The notes beneath the pieces were generated by a model that saw only the letters and a program-made list of their open reading frames with translations, ran no database searches and was not told the origin of the DNA. The position numbers were made by a program, and so were the translations under genes. DNA of 64,000 bases from Citrifermentans bemidjiense Bem (GTDB lineage: Bacteria; Desulfobacterota; Desulfuromonadia; Geobacterales; Geobacteraceae): positions 248,001 through 312,000 of the forward strand of contig NC_011146.1 in the NCBI RefSeq assembly GCF_000020725.1. The letters are read 5' to 3'. This document shows, piece by piece, positions 39,337 to 49,557 of this stretch (positions are counted from its first letter, which is position 1; every line of letters begins with the position of its first letter).

Positions 39337-39437
39337 AATAGGCGCGTCACGCTCTTCATGAACAACGGACTGCTCCCGGCTCACGCCGGAGGCGGTCAGT
39401 ATTAGCTTAACTCTACTCAAATTCCCAGGAGGTCGCC

Positions 39438-40814
39438 ATGCAGGCAGCAATCGTTGCAAGATTTCTGGTACTTAGCGTATTTCTCTCCTCCATTTTCTCG
39501 ACCGTCGCGGGCGCCTCGGTGCTTACTCCCGACTTCGCCAAGCTGGCGAAGAAGCTGAAGCCCGCGGTGGTCAACATCAGCACCTCAAAGACCCTAGCGG
39601 TGAAGAAGCGGCAGATCGCCCCAGGGCAAGACCCTTTCCAGGAATACTTCGACAAATTTTTCGAGGGGCCGCACCAGCGTCCGCAAAAGCAGAGGAACCT
39701 GGGGACCGGCTTCATCATCAGCGACGACGGCTACATCATCACCAACAACCACGTGGTGAAGGATGCCGACGAGATCAAGGTGAAGCTCTCCGACGGCAGG
39801 GAGTTCGCGGGCGATGTCAAGGGGCGCGACGAAAAGCTGGACCTTGCCCTGGTGAAGATCGACGCCAAGGATCACCTCCCCGTGGCGCCTTTGGGGGACA
39901 GCGACAAGATGGAAGTGGGGGACTGGGTGATGGCTATCGGCAACCCCTTCGGGCTCTCCCAGACCGTGACGGCAGGGATCATCAGCGCCCAGGGGCGCGT
40001 GATCGGTTCCGGCCCGTATGACGACTTCATCCAGACCGACGCCTCCATCAACCCCGGCAACTCGGGGGGGCCGCTCTTCAACACCGAAGGGGAGGTGATC
40101 GGCATAAATACGGCGATCGTCGCCGGCGGCCAGGGGATAGGATTCGCCATACCGGTCAACATGGCGAAGGAGATCCTCCCGCAGCTGAAGTCTGCGGGCA
40201 AGGTGACCCGCGGCTGGCTCGGCGTTTCGGTGCAGCTGGTGACCCCGGATCTCGCCAAATCCTTCGGGCTCGACACCGAGAAGGGGGCGCTGGTTGCCGA
40301 CGTGGTGAAAGGCAGCCCCGCGGAGAAGGCGGGCCTCAAGGGGGGCGACATCATCCTCGAGTACGACGGGCATCCCATCAAGGAGATGGGGGAGCTTCCG
40401 CGCCGCGTAGCCGCCACCCCGGTAGGAAAGAAGGTGAAAGTGGTGGTGCTGCGCGAGGGGCGTCAAGAGCCGCTGCAGGTGACCGTCGAGCAGCTGAAGG
40501 AGGGCGGCGAGGAGGATAGTGCGGTCACCAGCGACCGGCTCGGGGTGAAGGTGACGGAGCTTACCCCGGAGCGCGCGCAGCAGTTGCGGCTGCAGGGGGA
40601 CAAAGGGGTCGTGGTGACCGATGTGGAGCCGGACAGCCTTGCCGACCGGGCCGGCATCCTGGAGGGGGACCTGATCAGGGAGATCAACGGAGTGCGTGTA
40701 AGCGGCGTGAGCGATTACAGCAAGTTGATCGCGGCGGCGAAGAAGGGTGGGTATCTGAAGATGCTGCTTAGGCGGGGAGAAGCCTCCCTGTTCGTCGCGC
40801 TCAGGCTGGAATAG
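39438..40814 (+). CDS. DegP/HtrA-type periplasmic serine protease
   Basis: A 458-residue exported protease-chaperone. A signal peptide (about residues 1-26) precedes a trypsin-like domain with catalytic triad His105 (NNHVV), Asp135 (LDLALVK) and Ser209 (GNSGGPL). Two PDZ domains follow (about 255-345 and 370-450). It degrades misfolded envelope proteins. AGGAGG lies before the ATG. It sits directly downstream of an orphan response regulator, which may control it. Confidence 0.95.
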   Translation: MQAAIVARFLVLSVFLSSIFSTVAGASVLTPDFAKLAKKLKPAVVNISTSKTLAVKKRQIAPGQDPFQEYFDKFFEGPHQRPQKQRNLGTGFIISDDGYIITNNHVVKDADEIKVKLSDGREFAGDVKGRDEKLDLALVKIDAKDHLPVAPLGDSDKMEVGDWVMAIGNPFGLSQTVTAGIISAQGRVIGSGPYDDFIQTDASINPGNSGGPLFNTEGEVIGINTAIVAGGQGIGFAIPVNMAKEILPQLKSAGKVTRGWLGVSVQLVTPDLAKSFGLDTEKGALVADVVKGSPAEKAGLKGGDIILEYDGHPIKEMGELPRRVAATPVGKKVKVVVLREGRQEPLQVTVEQLKEGGEEDSAVTSDRLGVKVTELTPERAQQLRLQGDKGVVVTDVEPDSLADRAGILEGDLIREINGVRVSGVSDYSKLIAAAKKGGYLKMLLRRGEASLFVALRLE

Positions 40815-40840
40815 GTAATAAGAAGGTCGTTGCGGTATCG

Positions 40841-40870
40841 AAGGGGGCACAGGTGACTGGCCCCCTTTTC
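40841..40870 (+). terminator. Terminator after the DegP-type gene
   Basis: AAGGGGGC pairs with GCCCCCTT and T residues follow. It lies between convergent genes. Confidence 0.65.
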
Positions 40871-40912
40871 TATTACCACAACACCTGGCCGCATTGCGAG
40901 CCGGCCACGGCT

Positions 40913-41944
40913 CTACCCGCTCTCCTCCTCTTGGAGGGGGGAGGCCGCGAACGCCAGATTAACCTCGCGCCGAAGCTCCGCTTCGGCCCCCAAATGCCTG
41001 GGGGAGAAGTGGAAGGGGAGGACCCTCGCCACCCCCGCCTCCCGGGCCAGCTCCCCGGCCTGCCGGGCGGTCAGGTGCGCACGGTCGCGCGCCCGCTCAG
41101 AGTCGACGTGCAGGAAGACCGCCTCGATGAAGAGGTAGTCTGCGTCCCGCGCCAGCTCCACGATGCGCCGGCGGTTCTCATTGGTGAAGGCGGTGTCGGT
41201 GACATAGGCGATCTTTTCCCCCGGCACCACCTGCAGCACCTTTTCTTTCAGCTTTGCTATGGTCCAGCCGGAAGCCGGGCGCTCCTCGCCCGCAGCCGCG
41301 GGATAGACCAGGGTATCGTCCGGCTCTCCCCTGAGCACCGCGCGCTTTACTTCGGAAAGCCAGGGGCCGACCGGCAGGCCCAGCTCGGCCAGCCGGTTCT
41401 TCATGAAGTTTACGTGGAGCTTTTCCTCGAAAGCATAGGCGAGGCAGGGGATGCTGTGCTCCAGGAAGGTGGCGCGGATGCGCAGGTTCCCCTCGTCCAG
41501 CACGACGCCCTCGGGGAGCATGAGTTCCTGCTGGTTTTCCCTTTCAAAGATGCGCCGGGAGCTGAAGCTTGCCCTTTGCGCGCTGCCGTCGGGATGGAGT
41601 TCGGTGACGGTGAGGACGAACTCGGTGGGATAGCTTTGAATCAGGTTCCAGCTGTAGGACGCGAGGCGGTGCTCCACCTGCCGCAGGATGCCTGAGGGAC
41701 CGTACAGCCTCACTTCTTTGTCCCGTCCCAGCATGATGCGTAGCACAAGGTCGAAGCCGATGAAGTGGTCGATGTGCGTGTGCGAGATGCAGATGTCGCT
41801 CACCCGCAAGAGCTTGCGCGTGGGAAGCGGCGCCAGGTCCCCCAGGTCGAAGAGGACGGCCCGGCGCGCGAAGAGGAAGTCGACGTAGAGGCCGGGGTCG
41901 CCGAAGGGAGGGTTCACCAGGGCCGGCAGGAAGTGCGGTGTCAT
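40913..41944 (-). CDS. Metallo-beta-lactamase-fold hydrolase (RNase Z-like)
   Basis: A 343-residue member of the MBL superfamily. The metal site motif HTHIDH is at residues 55-60, and further ligands are probable at AYVTDTAF and HFSPRH. It resembles tRNase Z-like proteins, but the order and length differ from classic RNase Z (rnz), so the substrate is open. GAAGGAG precedes the chosen ATG; a longer upstream form lacks similarity. Its upstream region carries the 6S RNA terminator. Confidence 0.8.
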   Translation of the reverse strand: MTPHFLPALVNPPFGDPGLYVDFLFARRAVLFDLGDLAPLPTRKLLRVSDICISHTHIDHFIGFDLVLRIMLGRDKEVRLYGPSGILRQVEHRLASYSWNLIQSYPTEFVLTVTELHPDGSAQRASFSSRRIFERENQQELMLPEGVVLDEGNLRIRATFLEHSIPCLAYAFEEKLHVNFMKNRLAELGLPVGPWLSEVKRAVLRGEPDDTLVYPAAAGEERPASGWTIAKLKEKVLQVVPGEKIAYVTDTAFTNENRRRIVELARDADYLFIEAVFLHVDSERARDRAHLTARQAGELAREAGVARVLPFHFSPRHLGAEAELRREVNLAFAASPLQEEESG

Positions 41945-42013
41945 GGCGCGGGCTCCTTCTAGTTTGGGTACGGTCCCGTCTGCTATATAACCATTAATGC
42001 TGCGGCGCAAGCC

Positions 42014-42046
42014 AAAAAAATAGGGGAACCCGGTGGGGCTCCCCTA
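42014..42046 (-). terminator. Terminator of the 6S-like RNA
   Basis: On the minus strand TAGGGGA pairs with TCCCCTA, with an internal CCC/GGG extension, followed by seven T residues. Confidence 0.85.
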
Positions 42047-42256
42047 GTGCTGCCTGCAACTACTCTCTCCGCCGTGCCGTTGGTTTCGGGGGCCTCACAG
42101 CGAGTTCCCATTCAGGTGGGCTCCTGTGGACCGCTTTAGGCAATTCCCGCGCAATGGGGCAGCTCACCACGGTCGAAACAGTCACCCGTTCAATAAATTA
42201 TTCCGCAGGGGCGTTAGTAACCTCACGGACAGGGCAGAGAGAGCAAGTAAGTAAGT
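42014..42256 (-). ncRNA. ssrS: Probable 6S RNA (primary transcript)
   Basis: A promoter and a strong terminator bracket a non-coding minus-strand transcript of about 240 bases. Near its 5' end GCTCTCTCTGCC pairs with GGCGGAGAGAG near the 3' end, forming the closing stem. Between them lie GTGGTGAGC and GCCTAAAGCGG segments, then a CCCACC...GGG hairpin, in the order seen in the 3' half of proteobacterial 6S RNA. 6S RNA mimics an open promoter and sequesters sigma-70 polymerase. The mature ends are unknown and the identity is by pattern only. Confidence 0.6.
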
Positions 42257-42262
42257 GGCTGC

Positions 42263-42291
42263 ATTGTAGTACCGGCAAAATGAGAAATCAA
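42263..42291 (-). promoter_or_regulatory. Promoter of the 6S-like RNA
   Basis: On the minus strand TTGATT (42286-42291) and TACAAT (42263-42268) are separated by exactly 17 bases. Confidence 0.7.
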
Positions 42292-42401
42292 GAGCGATTT
42301 GTCTAATCCTTTGTAGGAGAAATCCCCGGGTAAATAGGTTGCAATTTTGGGCCTTTGTCGTACAATGCGCCCACCAATTTTCGCAGCGACCGGGAGGAAA
42401 G

Positions 42402-42683
42402 ATGCGCCTTAAGGAAGAGCAGATCGCACGCCTGGCGGAAAAGGTGCTGGGCGACCTGGAACGTGCCCAACTCGTGGAGCAAAAGCAGGGACGTGCGGCC
42501 GTATTGGCCGGCATCAAGTCGGCCATAGCCGAGGACCTGAGGCTTGAGGAGGCACTGGAGCGCGACGCCGAGGCGCTGCTTGAGCAGACCCTTAAGGCGG
42601 TCGGAGGTCAGGGGATCGACAGGCACAAGATGCTTCGAATGATCAAGGAGAAACTGGCCAAGGAACGTAAGATCGTCCTCTAA
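42402..42683 (+). CDS. DUF507 family protein (first copy)
   Basis: A 93-residue helical protein of the DUF507 family, found mainly in Deltaproteobacteria and relatives and without known function. The opening MRLKEEQIARLAEKVLGDLE matches the family pattern. GGGAGGAAAG precedes the ATG. It is followed 32 bases later by a second DUF507 gene and then by groESL. No signal peptide or membrane segment is visible. Confidence 0.85.
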   Translation: MRLKEEQIARLAEKVLGDLERAQLVEQKQGRAAVLAGIKSAIAEDLRLEEALERDAEALLEQTLKAVGGQGIDRHKMLRMIKEKLAKERKIVL

Positions 42684-42715
42684 CCCGCCCAGCGGCCGAA
42701 TCGAAAGGAGACCCC

Positions 42716-42988
42716 ATGCACATCAGCGAAGACCGCATTTCCCATATCGCTCACAGGATCTACGACAAGCTCTGGCGCGACGACCTCGCCGACTTCCCGG
42801 ACGAGCGGCGCGCGCTGGATGCCGTCAAGGGTGCCATCGAGGGGTTCTTCTCGGTGATGGAACAGGTCGACCAGGCAGTGAGGGCGAAGCTGGCCTCCTA
42901 CAGCCAGGCCAAGGTGCCCGGCAGCCGGGAATGGGAGATCCTGTACCAGAAGTTTTATGCCGAGGAGCTTGCCAAAAGGAAGTGGTGA
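42716..42988 (+). CDS. DUF507 family protein (second copy)
   Basis: A 90-residue paralogue of the upstream protein (MHISEDRISHIAHRIYDKLW). The C-terminal SREWEILYQKFYAEELAKRK segment is a typical DUF507 ending. AAAGGAG lies before the ATG. The pair probably forms an operon. Their position upstream of the chaperonin genes is notable, but groESL has its own promoter. Confidence 0.85.
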   Translation: MHISEDRISHIAHRIYDKLWRDDLADFPDERRALDAVKGAIEGFFSVMEQVDQAVRAKLASYSQAKVPGSREWEILYQKFYAEELAKRKW

Positions 42989-43030
42989 GACGCCACGCGC
43001 GGGGGGTGAATTTTATTTTTCCTTCTACCC

Positions 43031-43059
43031 TTGATTTTTAGGATCATGCTGTTTATATT
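43031..43059 (+). promoter_or_regulatory. groESL promoter
   Basis: TTGATT (43031-43036) and TATATT (43054-43059) with a 17-base spacer, immediately upstream of the CIRCE element. Confidence 0.8.
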
Positions 43060-43068
43060 TAGCAGGCC

Positions 43069-43095
43069 TTAGCACTCAGCTGTTTTGAGTGCTAA
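43069..43095 (+). promoter_or_regulatory. CIRCE operator (HrcA binding site)
   Basis: A perfect match to CIRCE: TTAGCACTC, nine bases, GAGTGCTAA. HrcA binding here represses the chaperonin operon until heat or folding stress. hrcA itself is not in the window. Confidence 0.97.
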
Positions 43096-43146
43096 TATTT
43101 TTTTCAATTACCGGAGATCGATGATCTCGAAGAAAGGAGAGCAAGC

Positions 43147-45153
<2,007 letters not shown>

Positions 45154-45180
45154 CTGCCCCCGAAACCCGCAGCAAAAATG

Positions 45181-45216
45181 AAGGGAGCCGGCCCCAGTGC
45201 CGGCTCCCTTTTTTAT
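45181..45216 (+). terminator. groESL terminator
   Basis: AAGGGAGCCGG pairs with CCGGCTCCCTT, followed by a T run. Confidence 0.9.
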
Positions 45217-45413
45217 CGGCAGCTTGCTTCTCCTGGTTCCCAAGTGGTCGCAGCTTTTTCCTTTCATTAATCCTCCGGCTTTACACAAATTTTGCATCCA
45301 CGTATACTGACGGGGATTTCGGCCGACCAGCGTCAGATTTCCGTCACCCTCTTCTTCACATTCATGAGTAAATGCGGCAAAAAACTAGACACGAGAAAAA
45401 TATAGAGGATCGC

Positions 45414-47093
45414 ATGGCCAACCCGGGAGGGCAGCACGAAGAGGTTAGCAAGGAAGAGTACGCCTCGGCTAACCTGGTCATGACCGCCATGGTGAAGACC
45501 TCGAAAGCGCTCCGGATCTACCTGCCTAACAACCCGATACTGATCGGTTTCACGGACGACCTGAACGGCAAGATGACGGGGCACCTGGAAAAATACGGAG
45601 AGTTCACCCTCGACGTGGAACCGTTCGTCCTGCGCTACAAGGGGAAGGACATCTACCAGAACCAGGACCCCAAGGAGAGCATGGCCTGTCGCATGTTCGC
45701 GGACGGCATCAGGGCGCTGTTTTTCCTGCCGGGGGTGGAATCGAGTGAACTGATGGCATTCCTCGGGGTGGCGGGTTTCGAACTGAGCACGAGCGACGAG
45801 GACGTGGTGACCCAGCTTTGGGAGAGAGATCTCCCCCACCTGCGCTATCTACTGGAGGAGGACTTTATCGAGGGGCACCTGGAGGAGGATCTGACCGATC
45901 CGGGGTCCCAGCAGGCGGCGGTGACCAGGGTGTACCAGGCGCTGGCTCAGCAGATCCCACCCCAGCCGAGGATGATTCCCAAGCACCTGCTCATGCTGAC
46001 CGGCGAAGAGGAAAAATGGCTCAGAAAGGCCCGGCAGGTCGAGGCGCGCAGAAACGGCCTCGACGACGTGGTCAACATCCTCTCCGCCATCCTGGCCGGG
46101 GTGAAGGAGCCGGTCATATTCTGGGATTTCGTCGGGATCATGGGGAACCTCACCACCAACATGTTCCTCGGCGGCGAGATCGGGCAGGCGCTGCGCCTGA
46201 TCCGGTTCATGGACCAGTTGATGAAGCTGGGATCCACCCTGCCGGAGCAGCAAAGGCTTTTAGCCGAGGCCCTTGCCGGCATACTCAACCTCCAGACGGT
46301 GCAGGTACTGCAGGAGACTTTGGACGGCAGCGAGGCGGTGACGCACCAGGAGCTGAAGGAACTTCTACTTATCTTTGGCTTACCCTCGCTCGGGGCGATC
46401 TGCGAACTGCTGGGAAGGGTGGAGAAGCTCAAGGTGCGCAAGGTGATCATCGAGGTGTTGGTTGAACTGGGCCGCGAAAATCCCGCCGTGTTCGCTCCTT
46501 TCCTGAACGATTCCCGCTGGTACCTGGTACGCAATATGGTTCTCGTTCTTTCACTGGTGGGAACCCCAGTGGCCCTGGACATGATCATCAAGCTGATCCC
46601 CCACAAGGAGGCGAGGATCCGGCGCGAGGTGCTTGGCTACCTGGAGCGCTCCGGAGACCTCAAGGCTAAGGCGTACATCGTGAAGTACCTGCGGGACGAC
46701 TCCAGCGCGCTTCGCATCAAGGCGCTCCAGGTCCTGGCGCGGGAGAAGCTCCCATTCGCGCTCAAGCCTATCGTTGCGCTCACCACCGCGGAAGAGTTCG
46801 CCAGTCGCGAGTTGTCGGAGAAAAAGGCGGTGTACGAGGCGTTGGGGGAACTGGGGGGCGAGGAGATGCTCCCCATGTTCAGGGATATGCTGCTGAAAAA
46901 GTTCTGGTTTCAAAAGACGGCCGAGAAGGAAAGCGCGCAGTTGGCAGCGGCAGGGCTGGTACGGATGCAGACGGGCCAGGCTTTGGCGCTTTTGCAGGAG
47001 GCGCGTAACAGCAAGCGTTCAGGCGAGGTAAGGGATCTTTTGGAGCAGGCCATCGCCGCCTTGGCTCTAGCGCGGGCTAAGAGGAGCGGTTAA
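45414..47093 (+). CDS. HEAT-repeat-containing protein
   Basis: A 559-residue protein without signal peptide. The C-terminal half (about 330-540) consists of HEAT-like helical repeats (for example MIIKLIPHKEARIRREVLGYLERSGD and RDDSSALRIKALQVLAREKL). The N-terminal half has no recognised domain. The start at MANPGG, behind GAGG, is preferred to an upstream ATG. It ends 18 bases before the HD-domain gene, so the two probably form an operon and may act together. HEAT repeats usually bind other proteins. Confidence 0.78.
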   Translation: MANPGGQHEEVSKEEYASANLVMTAMVKTSKALRIYLPNNPILIGFTDDLNGKMTGHLEKYGEFTLDVEPFVLRYKGKDIYQNQDPKESMACRMFADGIRALFFLPGVESSELMAFLGVAGFELSTSDEDVVTQLWERDLPHLRYLLEEDFIEGHLEEDLTDPGSQQAAVTRVYQALAQQIPPQPRMIPKHLLMLTGEEEKWLRKARQVEARRNGLDDVVNILSAILAGVKEPVIFWDFVGIMGNLTTNMFLGGEIGQALRLIRFMDQLMKLGSTLPEQQRLLAEALAGILNLQTVQVLQETLDGSEAVTHQELKELLLIFGLPSLGAICELLGRVEKLKVRKVIIEVLVELGRENPAVFAPFLNDSRWYLVRNMVLVLSLVGTPVALDMIIKLIPHKEARIRREVLGYLERSGDLKAKAYIVKYLRDDSSALRIKALQVLAREKLPFALKPIVALTTAEEFASRELSEKKAVYEALGELGGEEMLPMFRDMLLKKFWFQKTAEKESAQLAAAGLVRMQTGQALALLQEARNSKRSGEVRDLLEQAIAALALARAKRSG

Positions 47094-47111
47094 TGCGGGC
47101 GAGGTGTGAAC

Positions 47112-48548
47112 ATGCAACTTGAGAAAGAGCGCGACAGCCTGAGCAACGAGATGGCCAGGCTCGGCAAGGCACTGGTCCTGCAGCTCTTCATACTGCTCAA
47201 GACTTCCAGTAACTACAGCGAAGGGCACGCGGCGCTGGACCTGCCGCTGGCCAACCTGCTGAAGGTGGTGCGGGATATCGCCCGTAGAAACGAGGACGCC
47301 TCGCTGAGGCTCCGTGGAGGGCACCTCTACCTTGGCGAACTGCGGCTAAAGCCGGACATCGCCAATTTCGAGGCGCCGCGATACGTAATCGAGGAGATGA
47401 AGCGCCATCTGGTGGGAAGGCTCTCTTTCATGCCGGAGGTGAGCGCGGACGACCTGCGCCGGTTCGTGTACGCCTTGCGGGAGGTGGATGCCGCCGAACT
47501 CCTCGACGCTTACACCGGCCTTCTGGATGGGATGCAGCAGAGGATGGTCGCCCATATCGAGGTGGAGGTTCTGCGCGACGACGAGGTGCTGATTCCGGAT
47601 ACGGTGCAGTTGCAGGAGAACAACCTCAAGGCCCGCCCTCTGTACAAGAAGGTGCTGGCCGCCATGGACGAGGTGGCGGCGCAGATGGTGGCCGGGCGGA
47701 GCCTGAGGCTTCGGGAGTCGAAGCGGGTGGTGCAGCAGATGATCGACCTGCTCTTCAGCCACGAGTCGGATCTCCTCGGGCTCAGCACCATGCGCTCCCA
47801 CGACCGCTCCTCGCAGCACCATGCTGCCAACGTCTGCATCCTCTCGCTGGTGATGGGCAAAAGGCTCGGCATGTCCAAGTTCCATCTCTGCGAACTGGGG
47901 CTCGCCGCGCTGTTCCACGACTTGGGCAAAGCCGACGTCCCCAAGGAGATACTGGACAAGCCCAGCGCGCTGACGCGCGAGGAACGGCGCATCATGGAGA
48001 ACCACGTTCTTTACGGCGTGAAGAAGGTGATGAAGCTGAAGGGATTCGATGCGCTATCGTCCCGGATCATCACCGGGATCTTCGAGCACCACCTGCAGGC
48101 GGATTTTTCGGGGTATCCGCGTTTTCCCTACCAAAGGCTCAGCCTCTTCGGCAGGATCATCAACATCGCGGACTGTTACGACGGGCTTACCTCGTCCCGG
48201 GTCAGCGGCAGGAACGCCTATCCCCCCCACAAGGCGCTCAGGGTGATGCTCGCCCAGGCGGGAACGGCGTACGACCAACCGCTTTTGAAGCTCTTCATCA
48301 ACTGCATCGGCATACATGCCATCGGTTCCTTGCTGCTTCTGGACAGCAACGAGTTGGCGGTCGTGGTGGGTAACAGCGCGGACCCTACCCAGTGGGACAA
48401 TCCCCGCGTGCGCATCATCGCCGACGCCAAAGGGCGCGAGGTCGAGGGGGAGATCATCGACTTAGGCCATCCCACCTGCTTCAGGACCATTTCCGCCACC
48501 CTCGACCCCTACCTCTACGACCTCGACGTGAGCCGCTATTTCTATTAG
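47112..48548 (+). CDS. HD-GYP domain protein
   Basis: A 478-residue protein. The C-terminal half carries an HD-GYP-type domain, with HH at 236-237, HD at 269-270 (LFHDLGKADVP), HH at 326-327 and GYP at 334-336. Such domains hydrolyse cyclic di-GMP. The N-terminal 200 residues have no recognised domain and no receiver domain. The ATG follows GAGGTG. It shares its operon with the HEAT-repeat protein. Most of the catalytic histidines and aspartates seem present, so activity is plausible but untested. Confidence 0.85.
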   Translation: MQLEKERDSLSNEMARLGKALVLQLFILLKTSSNYSEGHAALDLPLANLLKVVRDIARRNEDASLRLRGGHLYLGELRLKPDIANFEAPRYVIEEMKRHLVGRLSFMPEVSADDLRRFVYALREVDAAELLDAYTGLLDGMQQRMVAHIEVEVLRDDEVLIPDTVQLQENNLKARPLYKKVLAAMDEVAAQMVAGRSLRLRESKRVVQQMIDLLFSHESDLLGLSTMRSHDRSSQHHAANVCILSLVMGKRLGMSKFHLCELGLAALFHDLGKADVPKEILDKPSALTREERRIMENHVLYGVKKVMKLKGFDALSSRIITGIFEHHLQADFSGYPRFPYQRLSLFGRIINIADCYDGLTSSRVSGRNAYPPHKALRVMLAQAGTAYDQPLLKLFINCIGIHAIGSLLLLDSNELAVVVGNSADPTQWDNPRVRIIADAKGREVEGEIIDLGHPTCFRTISATLDPYLYDLDVSRYFY

Positions 48549-48572
48549 TCATACCTGCCGCAAGAACTGAAG

Positions 48573-49208
48573 CTAGTCATAGACCACGGTAAGCAGCGGA
48601 GCGTTCACCTTGGTCTCCTCGTCTATTTCGACCAGTCCCGGCACAGGGGTGGTGAGGTCGTTCTCCTGGAAGATGCGGACCTGGAAGAACCTGAGACCCC
48701 TGATCTGGGCCTCGACCATGAGCGGCGTCACGTCGACCACGACCTCGCGGTTGACGTCGGCCGACGAGATAGGCGGGAAGATGCTAACGCTTTGCAGCGG
48801 CAGCAGCTGGTTGAAATCGGTGGCCTCGACGGGAGGGGTGAAGGAAACCAGTTCGATCCTGATCGGTACGGTAGTCGCCGGTGGCAGCACCGTCAGGCTT
48901 TTGATCACAATGCTGAGATCGGCGGAGCGTATCCGTGCGTTCAGGGGGACCGTGGCGAGCGGGAAGTGCAGGAACGCGCGGTACACGTCGTCTTTAGTAG
49001 GATTGGGATCCACCCCGGCGAAGACTCCGTTAACCGTGGACGCCGGCGTCACGGTCAGAACTCCTCTGGAATTGAGGATATCGGCGTCAACCGCCACGTC
49101 GCTTGGTATCGTGGTCTCGATGACCGGGCGTTCGTCGTGCCCCCCGCCGCACCCGGCCATGACCAGCAGCAGCCCCACCAGCACCAGTCCGAGAAGTTTT
49201 CCTTTCAT
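48573..49208 (-). CDS. DNRLRE-like lipoprotein
   Basis: A 211-residue exported lipoprotein with lipobox MAGC (Cys19). The mature part is a beta-rich domain resembling the DNRLRE module (ILNSRGVLTV, followed by YRAFLHFPLATVPLNARIRSADLSI), which is often found in secreted or surface proteins. AGGAGGC precedes the ATG. It is convergent with the HD-GYP gene. The role is unknown, presumably structural or adhesive. Confidence 0.75.
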   Translation of the reverse strand: MKGKLLGLVLVGLLLVMAGCGGGHDERPVIETTIPSDVAVDADILNSRGVLTVTPASTVNGVFAGVDPNPTKDDVYRAFLHFPLATVPLNARIRSADLSIVIKSLTVLPPATTVPIRIELVSFTPPVEATDFNQLLPLQSVSIFPPISSADVNREVVVDVTPLMVEAQIRGLRFFQVRIFQENDLTTPVPGLVEIDEETKVNAPLLTVVYD

Positions 49209-49354
49209 GTTTGCCTCCTGCTCTATCTTCTAATTAAAAGTCACCTCGCCCAACAGTGCTCAATGGTATCAAAGGGAGGGGAAAAGAAAAGGACCTTGAT
49301 TTTATTGGCCCATACGAATTCCCTCCTCTTGCACATGGAGCAGGTCCGGGTACA

Positions 49355-49379
49355 ATACATTAGCTCAATTCTAATGTAT
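49355..49379. promoter_or_regulatory. Inverted repeat upstream of prkA
   Basis: ATACATTAG and CTAATGTAT form a perfect 9-base arm palindrome with a 7-base centre, about 180 bases before prkA. It is operator-like. Confidence 0.4.
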
Positions 49380-49462
49380 GCGCAACACTAGCCTTGCTTA
49401 TTCATGCTGATGCCTAATTTTTAGCAGGGGGCTAGGTGCGTAGAGCCCCGCCAGTAAAGACT

Positions 49463-49492
49463 TTGCCAAAAAATTTTTGCCGGGCGTATAAT
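49463..49492 (+). promoter_or_regulatory. Probable prkA promoter
   Basis: TTGCCA (49463-49468) and TATAAT (49487-49492) with an 18-base spacer, about 65 bases before the start codon. Confidence 0.5.
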
Positions 49493-49557
49493 TTTTCTTG
49501 GATGCCAAAACCAATGAGAGAGAACCGCACCATACGTAAAGAACGCGGAGGGACACC

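Larger units (their letters stand above)
49209..49557. other. Divergent intergenic region upstream of prkA
   Basis: This 349-base region holds an inverted repeat and a probable prkA promoter (listed separately). No gene or RNA was recognised. Confidence 0.5.
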
